Below, in pieces: positions 42,777 through 50,889 of a stretch of 64,000 bases of DNA. Under the pieces are notes generated by a model. It had not been told where the DNA came from, did no database searches, and saw only the letters and a list, made by a program, of their open reading frames with translations. Origin of the DNA: Taibaiella chishuiensis. Lineage in GTDB: Bacteria; Bacteroidota; Bacteroidia; Chitinophagales; Chitinophagaceae. Made by a program: the position numbers and the translations under genes. The number at the start of each line of letters is the position of its first letter. Position 1 is the stretch's first letter. Where the stretch lies: contig NZ_PYGD01000002.1 of NCBI RefSeq assembly GCF_003014535.1, forward strand, positions 434,001 through 498,000, given 5' to 3'.

Positions 42777-43677
42777 AGAGCTGCCGTGATGGGATCAGGC
42801 TGCTTTCCAATTGGTAGCGGTTTAAGAGCTCCTTCATTTTATTGCGGAATGCTTCCTGGTAATAGGCAGGCATAGCGGTATTGCCGGCAAAGAAAGCCCG
42901 GTACTTATCAGCCAGCTGTGGGTAGTGGCGTTCTACTGCGCGTTGTACCAGGCTGCGGCTATCGGCGGGGCCGTTGCCAAACAGCGTAAGCGATGCGGGG
43001 AACAGGTAGCGCACGCCCAGCTCCCGGAAGGTGGCAAACATTTTTTCCAGGTTATCGGCGGTATCGGTAATGTACGGCAACAGGGGCATAAGACTTACGC
43101 CGCTGTGGAAACCGGCATCCAGTACCTGGCGGAGGGCCTGTAAGCGTTGCTGCGGCGGCGTTGCGCCGGGTTCGAATTGTTTACCTACCTGGTCGTCGAT
43201 AGTCGAAAATGAAAAGGTAATAAATACCTTGCGTTGCAGTTTGTCCTGCAGGTCGGCAGGTAATTGTGCCACGGCTTCTATAGCGCGGAGCAGGTCCAGG
43301 TCGCGCAGCACCAGGTCGGATTTGGTAATGACATGCACCGGGAAGCGGTGTTTTAAGATAACCTCCAGCAGGCTCCGGGTCAGCATCCGGTCTTTCTCCA
43401 CCTGCAGGTAAGGGTCCGTAGCTGAGGACAGGACAATAATGCCGTATTGGTTTTTGCGGGCACGCAAGGCCAGCTGCCGGTCCAGCAGTTCGGCTGCATT
43501 TTCCTTAACCGCCAGTTTATCTTCCATATGCTCGCCGTACTTACTACCCCGTATATAACAATACAGGCAGTTAAAGGAGCATCCGCTATACGGGTTAAGG
43601 GTATAGTCGTCCAGGAACCAGGGGTCGCGGCGCCGGGTTTTATTAAGGATTGTTTTAGCCTGGATACTTTGTGGCAT
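42775..43677 (-). CDS. SPL-family radical SAM protein
   Basis: The start is set at ATG 43677 (MPQSIQAKTILNKTRRRDPWFLDDYTLNPYSGC). Upstream in-frame residues lie in the preceding gene and look non-native. The 4Fe-4S-binding Cys triad is C33-x3-C37-x2-C40 in SGCSFNCLYCYI. The motif SSATDPYLQVEKD and the order of downstream strands match the SplB/Rv2578c-like family related to spore photoproduct lyase. Its start overlaps the DNA alkylation repair gene by 23 bases, so the two are co-translated. A DNA repair role is plausible; the family is mostly uncharacterised outside spore formers. Confidence 0.85.
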   Translation of the reverse strand: MPQSIQAKTILNKTRRRDPWFLDDYTLNPYSGCSFNCLYCYIRGSKYGEHMEDKLAVKENAAELLDRQLALRARKNQYGIIVLSSATDPYLQVEKDRMLTRSLLEVILKHRFPVHVITKSDLVLRDLDLLRAIEAVAQLPADLQDKLQRKVFITFSFSTIDDQVGKQFEPGATPPQQRLQALRQVLDAGFHSGVSLMPLLPYITDTADNLEKMFATFRELGVRYLFPASLTLFGNGPADSRSLVQRAVERHYPQLADKYRAFFAGNTAMPAYYQEAFRNKMKELLNRYQLESSLIPSRQL

Positions 43678-44386
43678 ATTTGGAGGATCTGCTGAGTCCG
43701 ATATTGATTTTAGTCCTGAACCATTGTTTGATGTCTGCGTCGGTACGCAAGCGTTCGCTATATGTTGCAATAATATCCGGGTGGAACTTGGCTATTGTTT
43801 TCGCTGCCCAGCCAATACCCTTTTTCGTATGGAATTCCGTGGCGCCGGCCAGGCTGAGCAACAGGCCGAACATCGTTGCGGCATCTTTTTTCTGTAGTCC
43901 TTTTTTTACCGCATAATGCGTGGCCACGCCTACCGAGCGTACCAGCCATTTGTCGGGATGTGCGGCCAGTCCCTGCAAAACGGGTAGCGTTCGCCCCGGG
44001 TAGTGAAGCAGGGCAAAGCCCATTACCCGTTCCCCGATAATATCGCATACATACCATTGGTTACCCCGGATAATATAGGCCGCGGCCTTTGTCAGCGACT
44101 CGTCGAAATGACGGTGCAGCCGTAATTGCAGGATCATGCCTGCTATGGTATTGCCGCCTATGGTATCGAGTTCCATCAGGCTATCGGTAAAGGCAACCTG
44201 CGCCTGCTCCGGCAGGATCGCAGCAAGTTCCTGCGCCGCGTATTCCAATAGCGGGAACCGTACTTTATATTGCAGCAGGTGGCTATGCACCGCATCTGCT
44301 AATGCCGCTGTGCCGCCGCTCGTGTAGGCCTCGAGTAGTACAGGGATCAGCGCCCTGATCTGTGTTTTACTGGTTATGCTTTCCAT
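43655..44386 (-). CDS. DNA alkylation repair (HEAT-repeat, AlkD-like) protein
   Basis: A 243-residue all-helical protein of the PF08713 type: GNQWYVCDIIGERVMGFALLHYP, then HPDKWLVRSVGVATHYAVKKGL, and TKKGIGWAAKTIAKFHPD. AlkD-type enzymes remove alkylated bases through HEAT repeats without base flipping. The usual catalytic Asp and Trp positions seem to have counterparts in the DKW and WAAK motifs, but the alignment cannot be verified here. It is upstream of and overlaps the radical SAM gene; the pair looks like a small repair operon. Confidence 0.78.
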   Translation of the reverse strand: MESITSKTQIRALIPVLLEAYTSGGTAALADAVHSHLLQYKVRFPLLEYAAQELAAILPEQAQVAFTDSLMELDTIGGNTIAGMILQLRLHRHFDESLTKAAAYIIRGNQWYVCDIIGERVMGFALLHYPGRTLPVLQGLAAHPDKWLVRSVGVATHYAVKKGLQKKDAATMFGLLLSLAGATEFHTKKGIGWAAKTIAKFHPDIIATYSERLRTDADIKQWFRTKINIGLSRSSKYATKYPG

Positions 44387-44737
44387 TATTCTGCGGCAAA
44401 TAACTAAATTTTCCGGTCATTTATAACATCGCTCTTCTTTTTAAGGAACAGGATGACGCAATAACGTTTGTCGCTTGTCGTTCTGTAGCGCTACAATCCT
44501 TACCTGTTGAGAGATCCCAGGTATTCATCCTTATGCTGCTTTTCCCGTTTATGGCTACGGCATTGTTGGCCGGGTGCATGTTTCCCGGCTGTTTCAGGAG
44601 CGGGGATCCCGTTGTCTTTCGCCTTGTGGCAAGGGTTATGCGCTTCGTCATGACTTGGTAAAATATTGTGTGCCAGGGTGCATATCCGGGAAAATGACAA
44701 AACTCTAAATTACTTTTGCGCCGCTTAACAAAAGTTT
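44387..44737. other. intergenic region, possible small ORF and promoter
   Basis: On the minus strand (about 44500-44660) a frame encodes a short hydrophilic segment with HDEAHNPCHKAKDNGIPAPE and KHAPGQQCRSHKREKQHKDE. It has no ATG or GTG start, only TTG, and I know no family. It may be a small protein or chance. On the plus strand TACTTTTG (44711-44718) is an exact TAnnTTTG -7 box 20 bases before the CotH gene start. Confidence 0.4.
44711..44718 (+). promoter_or_regulatory. candidate -7 promoter box of the CotH-DUF3570 operon
   Basis: TACTTTTG fits the TAnnTTTG consensus and would place transcription start about 10-15 bases before the ATG. The -33 TTG is not evident at the usual spacing. Confidence 0.42.
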
Positions 44738-46303
44738 ATGTCTTCCTGTATCCACTATCGTTTTGTTCCTGTTTGGTTATCCCTGCTGTTGGGGGTACTG
44801 CTGTCGGGAATGGGCTCGGGTAGCGGATTACAGGCACAGGAGCTTTTTAATCCCGGCCGGTTGCACGATATCCGGGTCACGATTGCCGAGCCCGGTTGGT
44901 ATGATAGTTTACAGGCTTTCTACAATGCCGGTTTAAAAGGCGAAGAAAAAAAAGTATTACGATCGGCTATGGTTATCGATGGCGATACCCTGGCAGCGCC
45001 GGTTGCGATCCGGTTTAAAGGACATTATTCAAACTACGGTTTCCCGGGGCCCAAAAAGCCCTTCCGGCTTCACTTTGGTAAGTTCGACGAGCAACAGGAC
45101 TACCAGGGTATCCGCAAACTGAACCTCCATAATCTTGCCGGCGATCCCTCGTTTATGCGCGAGTATATTGCCTATGGTTTTATGCGGGCTATCGGGATAC
45201 CCGCTTCCCGTACGGCTTTTACCCGATTGTTTATCAACGGCGCCTATTACGGTTGTTACCTGGTCGTGGAGGAGCCGGAAGATAAATTGTTTTTAAAACA
45301 ACATTTCGGTACCGATAAAGGCAATCTTTTTGATGCTGCCGAAACAACCGACCTGGCCTGGGTAGACAGCCTGCCCGCTTCCTACCCCGAACTGCAATTG
45401 CAAAGCAAAGACCGGGAAGGCGCCTGGAATGGCCTGCTGGATTGGTTATACCTCGTCAATAAATATTACCGCTTCGACTTCCTGCAAAAGCTGTCGGATC
45501 GTTTTGCAACAACGGATTACCTGAAGGTACTCGCTGCCGATATGTTGCTCGACAACTGGGATTCCTATGCCGCCAACGGCCGTAATTTTTACCTGTACGA
45601 AACACCGGAAGACGGCAGGATACATTGGATACCCTGGGACTATAACCTTGCTTTCTGGTATAAAAACCTGCCGCCCTTTCCCGCAAACAGTAAAGGGAAA
45701 TACCGGCCGCTGATCTGGCGCATACTGGACCATCCTTACCTGAAACAGCAATACCTGGCTACGCTGTGCAGGCTGATCGACCAGGAGGCCGCAACATACC
45801 CGGTAGAACAGCTGACGCTCGGGGCCTTTAACCTGATCCGTGATGCAGTAGAAAGCGATACGCTGAAATTCTATAGCAACGAGGCTTTCCGCCTTAACCG
45901 TACCGAAATGGTAACCGTAAATATGTTGCGCGATAGTAAGCCTAAAGATGTGGCGCTGCCCGGTATTACCAGCTATTTTGCAAAACGCCGTACCGATATG
46001 CGCAAGACCCTCGCAGCCATGGGCTGTGATTGTGATAAAGCGGCTGAAGCACAGCACCAGGGCCTTACAGCGTTGATTTACCCCAACCCGGTTCGTACGG
46101 TACTCCACCTGTATGTGGAAGATGAGGTAACCACTTTACAAGCCCGGGTTATCACAGCAGGGGGCAGTACCCTCAGTCAACATAACCTGAAACTGGAAGC
46201 CGGTAAGGCTACCATCGATATACACCAGTTGCCCGGTGGCATCTATTTCCTGAGCCTGTATGGTGAAGGAAAACAAAGGTTGCTCCGGTTCTTTAAACCT
46301 TAA
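44738..46303 (+). CDS. CotH kinase-like protein, T9SS-sorted
   Basis: A 521-residue exported protein. The signal peptide is followed by LHDIRVTIAEPGWYDSL, RFKGHYSNYGFPGPKKPFRLHFGKFD, LNLHNLAGDPSFMREYIAY, GCYLVVEEPEDKLFL, and the metal/ATP-site signature NFYLYETPEDGRIHWIPWDYNLAF. This is the CotH family, which includes atypical secreted protein kinases. A T9SS type A sorting domain ends the protein (YPNPVRTVLHLYVED...GIYFLSLYGEG). It is the first gene of a six-gene operon, 25 bp before the YCF48-like gene. Whether it phosphorylates a neighbour is unknown. Confidence 0.88.
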   Translation: MSSCIHYRFVPVWLSLLLGVLLSGMGSGSGLQAQELFNPGRLHDIRVTIAEPGWYDSLQAFYNAGLKGEEKKVLRSAMVIDGDTLAAPVAIRFKGHYSNYGFPGPKKPFRLHFGKFDEQQDYQGIRKLNLHNLAGDPSFMREYIAYGFMRAIGIPASRTAFTRLFINGAYYGCYLVVEEPEDKLFLKQHFGTDKGNLFDAAETTDLAWVDSLPASYPELQLQSKDREGAWNGLLDWLYLVNKYYRFDFLQKLSDRFATTDYLKVLAADMLLDNWDSYAANGRNFYLYETPEDGRIHWIPWDYNLAFWYKNLPPFPANSKGKYRPLIWRILDHPYLKQQYLATLCRLIDQEAATYPVEQLTLGAFNLIRDAVESDTLKFYSNEAFRLNRTEMVTVNMLRDSKPKDVALPGITSYFAKRRTDMRKTLAAMGCDCDKAAEAQHQGLTALIYPNPVRTVLHLYVEDEVTTLQARVITAGGSTLSQHNLKLEAGKATIDIHQLPGGIYFLSLYGEGKQRLLRFFKP

Positions 46304-46328
46304 TTCTTACACACAACAATCCCTCTTA

Positions 46329-47573
46329 ATGAAAAAAACAAAAATTGCCCTGCTGGCAATAGGCTTCCTCTTGCCCTTTTCGCTGATGGCCCAATGGACC
46401 AAACTCAGCTCGCCGACTACCAAAGATCTTAATGCCGTATGTTTCGTATCCGGGCAGACCGGCTGGGCTGCGGGTAAAGATGGTATCGTGATTAAAACCA
46501 CCAATGGCGGCGCTGCATGGGCCGTACAGAATGCCGGAGCCAGTAAAGACCTGAACACTGTTTTCTTTGTCAGTGAACAAACCGGCTGGGTAGGCGGCAA
46601 GAACGGCATCATCCGTAAAACAAACGATGGCGGTGGTACCTGGACAGCACAGGCTACCGGTACTTCGAAAAAAATAAACAGCATTCATTTTTTTGATGCG
46701 AACAATGGTATTGCCGTAGGCGAAGAGAACCTGGTGTTGAAAACGGCAAACGGTGGCGCAGTATGGTCCAGGACGGCGGGACGCCCTACGGATAGCGACG
46801 ATGACGATGATGATGATAAAGACGGGCACAGCCTGAATAAAGTGCAGATGCTGAGCGCGCAGAAAGCTTTCGTCTGCGGGGATGACGGTTATTTTGCCGT
46901 TAGCAATAATGGGGGCAGTTCCTGGACAGTGCAGCCGGCGGGCACTACGGCCGACCTGGAGGGCATGCATTTCGTAACGGAGCAAAGCGGTTATGTTTGT
47001 TATAAATCCGGTGGCGTAAGAAAGACCAACGGTACAGGCTCTTTTACCGCCGTTACCGCTGCTACGTCCAAAGACCTGAATGCGCTTTATTTTATCACTG
47101 CGGAAAAAGGATGGGCTGTAGGCGACGATGGCCGTATACAACATACTACCAATGGCGGCAATTCCTGGGTAAGCCAGAACGTAAGCGGGGTAACTGCCGA
47201 ATTGAAAGCCCTGCATTTTCCGGCAGCTACAGCAGGTTATGCTGTAGGCAAAAATGGAACGATCCTTAAATCCAACGGCAACAGTAACGGTACCACGGCA
47301 ATCTCAGAACTGGAAACCCTTAATGGTATTGCTTTTTATCCCAACCCCGTCAACGAAAGGTTGATCATCTCCCTGTCCGCAGCAGCATTGACACCCGGTG
47401 TCGCAGTGCAGGTTATCGTTGCCGATGTATACGGCCGTACCGTAGCATCTGTGGCTTGTAAAGCTTCCGGAAAGGACCTCGTTATTCCCGCACAACACTG
47501 GGCTGCCGGTGCCTATTTCGTAAAAGTGATTGCCGGCGATCGTATCGCGAACGGAAAAATTATAAAACCCTGA
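46329..47573 (+). CDS. YCF48-like beta-propeller protein, T9SS-sorted
   Basis: The start is set at ATG 46329 (MKKTKIALLAIGFLLPFSLMAQ), a clean signal peptide. Repeats of about 45 residues with the pattern GW-x-x-G-x-x-G-x-I-x-K-T-x-N-G-G-x-W (YCF48/photosystem-II-stability-like propeller blades) follow, six to seven in all. An insert of about 15 residues, DSDDDDDDDKDGHS, interrupts the propeller near residue 155. The C-terminus is a T9SS type A sorting domain (FYPNPVNERL...GAYFVKVIAGDRI). Such propellers often act as assembly or stability factors for other exported proteins. A related Asp/His loop is in the DUF3570 protein of the same operon. Confidence 0.85.
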   Translation: MKKTKIALLAIGFLLPFSLMAQWTKLSSPTTKDLNAVCFVSGQTGWAAGKDGIVIKTTNGGAAWAVQNAGASKDLNTVFFVSEQTGWVGGKNGIIRKTNDGGGTWTAQATGTSKKINSIHFFDANNGIAVGEENLVLKTANGGAVWSRTAGRPTDSDDDDDDDKDGHSLNKVQMLSAQKAFVCGDDGYFAVSNNGGSSWTVQPAGTTADLEGMHFVTEQSGYVCYKSGGVRKTNGTGSFTAVTAATSKDLNALYFITAEKGWAVGDDGRIQHTTNGGNSWVSQNVSGVTAELKALHFPAATAGYAVGKNGTILKSNGNSNGTTAISELETLNGIAFYPNPVNERLIISLSAAALTPGVAVQVIVADVYGRTVASVACKASGKDLVIPAQHWAAGAYFVKVIAGDRIANGKIIKP

Positions 47574-47626
47574 TTCCTGAAACCCGGCGCTGCATATAGC
47601 GCGGCCGGGCACCTAAATTAATGCTT

Positions 47627-48046
47627 ATGAAAACGCTATTGTTTGTCCTGCTGCTGATGGGTGCAAGCCTGCCCGGTGTAGAAAGCCTCGAAGGATTACG
47701 CAACGATGCAAGACAGCACGAGAAAAATATCGCCGTGTACTTTTCCGGCTCCGACTGGTGCACCAATTGTCACCGGTTCCGGCGTAACGTATTGGAGCAG
47801 GACACAATAAAATCCTTATTGGATAACGGTTACGTTTATTATGTCGCCGATTTTCCGCAACGCAAAAAACTGGATAAAGAAACCGTAAGCCTCAACGAGG
47901 CGCTTGCCGAAAAGTTGAATCCCGATGGGGTATTCCCCGTATTGGTATTGACCGACAGCGACTGGAACATAAAAGCCAGGATCTATAACGGCAACGCTTT
48001 GGAGACTATTATGCATAAACTTAAAAGCAATGCAACTGCGCAATAG
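47627..48046 (+). CDS. exported thioredoxin-fold protein
   Basis: The start at ATG 47627 gives MKTLLFVLLLMGASLPGVES, a signal peptide; the in-frame ATG 6 bases upstream adds two residues. The mature part is a thioredoxin fold with redox pair Cys45-Cys48 (SGSDWCTNCHRF) and the strand/loop GVFPVLVLTDSDWNIKARI. It ends 3 bp before the ApbE gene. A thiol-disulfide or metal-transfer role in maturing the DUF4266/DUF3570 partners is inferred. A GC-rich stem-loop (CCCGGC...GCCGGG) precedes it. Confidence 0.85.
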   Translation: MKTLLFVLLLMGASLPGVESLEGLRNDARQHEKNIAVYFSGSDWCTNCHRFRRNVLEQDTIKSLLDNGYVYYVADFPQRKKLDKETVSLNEALAEKLNPDGVFPVLVLTDSDWNIKARIYNGNALETIMHKLKSNATAQ

Positions 48047-48049
48047 GAT

Positions 48050-48994
48050 ATGAAGCGTAAAACTTACCATAAAAGTATATCCTCCATGACTTCCCATCTT
48101 GACATCACGCTGGTAGGGGAGCCCGGAAGCGAGGCAGAGATGGAAGCCCATATGGCAGCGGGTTATGCCGAAGCCGACCGGCTTATCGGTATAATCTCGG
48201 CCTGGCAGGAAGGTACCGAACTCTACCAGGTGAATGCCATGGCCGGTATCGCCCCCGTGGCTGTTTGCGACGAACTCTTTTACCTGCTGAAACGGAGCCT
48301 GCGTATATCGGCGCTTACAGAAGGCCTGTTCGATATCACGTTCGCCTCCATAGATAAGGTCTGGTTTTTCGACCGTCCTATGGTACAAAAGCCGGATGCT
48401 GCGGCAATAGCGGCTTCTGTACGGCATATTGATTACCGGTATGTGCAACTTAATGAACAGGACAAAACGGTATTCATCACCAATAAGGGTACGAAGATAG
48501 AATTGGGCGCCATCGGCAAGGGATTTATCGCCAATAAGATGAAGGTCCTGTTGCAAAATCGTGGTCTTAGCGACGGTATGGTAAATGCAGGCGGCGATCT
48601 TACCGTATGGGGCCATAACGAACAGGGAAAGACCTGGCGTATTGCCATTGCCGATCCGGAAAGAAAAGAAAAGCTAATTGCCTGGGTGCCGCTGTCCGAA
48701 GGTGGTATCGCTACTTCGGGCAGTTATGAACGATACGCCCTGATCGATGGTGAAAAGTATGCCCATATTATTCATCCCAAGAGCGGTATGCCGGTAAAGG
48801 GATTGCAGAGTGTTACCGTAATCAGTCCTGATGTGGAGCTTTGCGATGCCATCGCTACATCCATATTCCTGTTGGGGAAAGAGGAAGGCCTGGCTTTCGT
48901 CAATCGCTTCAACGATCTGCAATGTTTTATCGTGGATAACGATAACCAATTCCACTATTCCGATAATCTTAAAAAAGTTACGTATGCTGCATAA
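48050..48994 (+). CDS. apbE: FAD:protein FMN transferase (ApbE family)
   Basis: A 314-residue ApbE-fold enzyme that transfers FMN from FAD to a Thr/Ser of target proteins. Motifs seen: LTEGLFDITFASIDKVW (the FD-T-S region), ELGAIGKGFIANKM, DGMVNAGGDLTVWG, SEGGIATSGSYERY, HIIHPKSGMPVKGLQSVTV and CDAIATSIFLLG, all in the canonical order. Unlike typical ApbE, the N-terminus (MKRKTYHKSISSMTSHLDITL) starts right at the fold and shows no signal peptide or lipobox, although its presumed target is exported. It lies 3 bp after the thioredoxin gene and overlaps the DUF4266 gene. The probable flavin acceptor is the DUF3570 protein two genes downstream. Confidence 0.9.
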   Translation: MKRKTYHKSISSMTSHLDITLVGEPGSEAEMEAHMAAGYAEADRLIGIISAWQEGTELYQVNAMAGIAPVAVCDELFYLLKRSLRISALTEGLFDITFASIDKVWFFDRPMVQKPDAAAIAASVRHIDYRYVQLNEQDKTVFITNKGTKIELGAIGKGFIANKMKVLLQNRGLSDGMVNAGGDLTVWGHNEQGKTWRIAIADPERKEKLIAWVPLSEGGIATSGSYERYALIDGEKYAHIIHPKSGMPVKGLQSVTVISPDVELCDAIATSIFLLGKEEGLAFVNRFNDLQCFIVDNDNQFHYSDNLKKVTYAA

Positions 48995-49241
48995 ACGCAT
49001 GACGGTTCCTGTGTTTAAAGGCAGGACGAAATTGATATTGCTTGCCGGCCTGGCTACCAGTAGTATTTTATATACTTCCTGCCAATCGGTAAAGCCTTAC
49101 CAGAAGCAATACCTCAACGATCATTATATGCAAACCAATGCCCTGCCGGTAGAGAAGCTGGAGAGCGAGGCGGATAGCTATCGCGAAGGCATGATCGGTG
49201 GTATGGATGGTAAATCGGGTGGGGGCTGTGGTTGCAACTGA
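48984..49241 (+). CDS. DUF4266 lipoprotein
   Basis: An 85-residue protein starting at ATG 48984 (MLHKRMTVPVFKGRTK) inside the last codons of the ApbE gene. It has a signal peptide with lipobox Cys33 (ILYTSCQSVKPYQKQYLND) and the DUF4266 signature of a short acidic middle (EKLESEADSYREGMIGG). The C-terminus is Gly/Cys-rich, ending DGKSGGGCGCN. This CxC tail is conserved in the family as I remember it and may bind metal or receive a modification. Neighbours (Trx, ApbE, DUF3570) form a recurrent operon. Function unknown. Confidence 0.83.
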   Translation: MLHKRMTVPVFKGRTKLILLAGLATSSILYTSCQSVKPYQKQYLNDHYMQTNALPVEKLESEADSYREGMIGGMDGKSGGGCGCN

Positions 49242-49301
49242 CCGGGCATAAAACAAAAGACCGGCTTGATCCGGTTATTTTATTAAAACTTAAATAAAAC
49301 T

Positions 49302-50792
49302 ATGGGTATTATACTTACACTGGTATTGGTCTGTTGTGTATGCTTCAGCTTTGGCCAGGCGCGGCCTGACGTTACACCGCCCGAAGAGCCGGTTAAGCGG
49401 CCGGTAACGGTGAGCCTGTTGAGCAATTACTATGACCAGGATGGTGAACACGGCGCGGTAAATGGCGGTACCGGTTCGCAAAAACTCGAAAGTTATACGC
49501 AGGAAGCGCATATTTATGTCCCCGTAAAAGAACTTTCGGGGCTGCGGGTGAATGGCGGGGCCGATCACTTTACTTCTGCTTCGTTAAGACTGATCGATAA
49601 ATATAAGACATCGGCAAGCGCTGCCCAGGGCGATGTCAGCGGCGATGAAACCCGCGTATTCGGCAGTATCGGTTATGACTTTGGCAATAAAGCAGCGCAT
49701 ACCATAACTTCCTTGGGTATCGGTTACTCCAAAGAATACGATGTCAACTCTTACAGTTTCAATTTTGGCTGGAATAAGGATATGCCTGCCCGTAACCTCA
49801 ATTACCAGTTCGGGCTTAGCCTGGTTGCCGATCGCTGGCTGGTGATCTATCCCGGTGAGTTCCGGTCGCAGGTTACCGGCTATGCCGACGAAGGCGGCCA
49901 TTCCGGTGGTTCCGGAGGATCGGGAGGTTCTGGTGGTTCCGGGCATTCCGGTCACGATGATGACGACGACGACGGGCACCGCGGCGGCCATAGCGATGAT
50001 GATGATGACGATAGCGGTACCGATGGCCATAGCGGCGCCAGCCAGGTAGACTCTTCCGGTAACGGGCAGATACCGGTCGGTTATGCAACGCCCATACCGG
50101 TTAACGGTAAGACGGCGACCAAGAACGGCAAGACCTTCCCGGTAGACTGGCGTTATTCCGTTAACCTCAGCAATAAACTGAGTTATGTTATTAATCAATG
50201 GATGAACGGGGCAGTAGGTATCGATCTTACCTTCCAGTCCGGGTTGTTATCCACGCCTTTTTACCGGGTATATTTCAACGATGGTGTGATCAACGAACTC
50301 GATAAAGAAGTGCGGATCGAAAAACTGCCGAGGTTGCGGTACCGTGCTGCGCTGTATGCACGCTACGACTACCAGCCTGTTGCCTACCTGGGCTTGCGTA
50401 CGATGGTCCGTTATTATGCGGACAACTGGGGCATACAAGGGCTTACGGCCAGCATCGAAATGCCGGTCAAAATAGGCTCCGCCGTTTCGATCAATCCTTT
50501 TTACCGGATCGCGTTGCAGCAGGGCAGTAAATATTTCGCCGGTTATGCCGAACATGTCTACACCCCTGAAAGTTTCTATACCAGCGATTATGATCTCGCA
50601 TCCTTTACGGCGCATAAGGTAGGCGGCGCTATCCGTTTGTCACCTTTAAACCCCGTGGCTGGTATCCGGAACGAAGAAGGTACGTCTTACCTGTTCAGCC
50701 TGGCTTCTGTCGGGTTACGCTATGCGTATTACATGCGCAGCGATGGGCTCAGGGCGCATTCGGTATCGCTGGAGCTGAACCTGAATTTTTAA
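49302..50792 (+). CDS. DUF3570 outer-membrane protein, candidate flavinylation target
   Basis: A 496-residue exported protein (signal peptide ending FSFGQ) with amphipathic beta strands throughout and a C-terminal Phe, as in outer-membrane beta barrels. It matches DUF3570: VTVSLLSNYYDQDGEHGAVNGG at the N-terminus and regular strand pairs such as YRAALYARYDYQPVAYLGLRTMVRYY. Residues 88-94 read D-H-F-T-S-A-S, which fits the ApbE target pattern D-x-x-(S/T)-(S/G)-A-(S/T), with Ser94 the acceptor candidate. A low-complexity loop near 195-245 has (GGS) repeats and Asp/His runs (HDDDDDDGH...HSDDDDDD) and probably binds metal. It closes the operon with ApbE and DUF4266. Confidence 0.83.
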   Translation: MGIILTLVLVCCVCFSFGQARPDVTPPEEPVKRPVTVSLLSNYYDQDGEHGAVNGGTGSQKLESYTQEAHIYVPVKELSGLRVNGGADHFTSASLRLIDKYKTSASAAQGDVSGDETRVFGSIGYDFGNKAAHTITSLGIGYSKEYDVNSYSFNFGWNKDMPARNLNYQFGLSLVADRWLVIYPGEFRSQVTGYADEGGHSGGSGGSGGSGGSGHSGHDDDDDDGHRGGHSDDDDDDSGTDGHSGASQVDSSGNGQIPVGYATPIPVNGKTATKNGKTFPVDWRYSVNLSNKLSYVINQWMNGAVGIDLTFQSGLLSTPFYRVYFNDGVINELDKEVRIEKLPRLRYRAALYARYDYQPVAYLGLRTMVRYYADNWGIQGLTASIEMPVKIGSAVSINPFYRIALQQGSKYFAGYAEHVYTPESFYTSDYDLASFTAHKVGGAIRLSPLNPVAGIRNEEGTSYLFSLASVGLRYAYYMRSDGLRAHSVSLELNLNF

Positions 50793-50836
50793 ACAGCAGG
50801 CTTTTTAATGCAAAAAATAAAACCATTCCGTGGTAC

Positions 50837-50853
50837 GGGGCAGCTTATGCCCC
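50837..50853 (+). terminator. small stem-loop after the DUF3570 operon
   Basis: GGGGCA pairs with TGCCCC around GCTTA, 45 bases after the DUF3570 stop and 37 bases before the next gene. A T-run begins only 17 bases later, so termination is uncertain; it could instead be part of the next gene's leader. Confidence 0.35.
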
Positions 50854-50889
50854 GCCGCGACGGATCTTTTTCATCAATACCCATTTTTT

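Noticed and set aside
44500..44700. Small minus-strand gene with a His/Lys-rich product
   Set aside because: Only a TTG start is available and no family is known to me; kept only as a remark in the intergenic entry.
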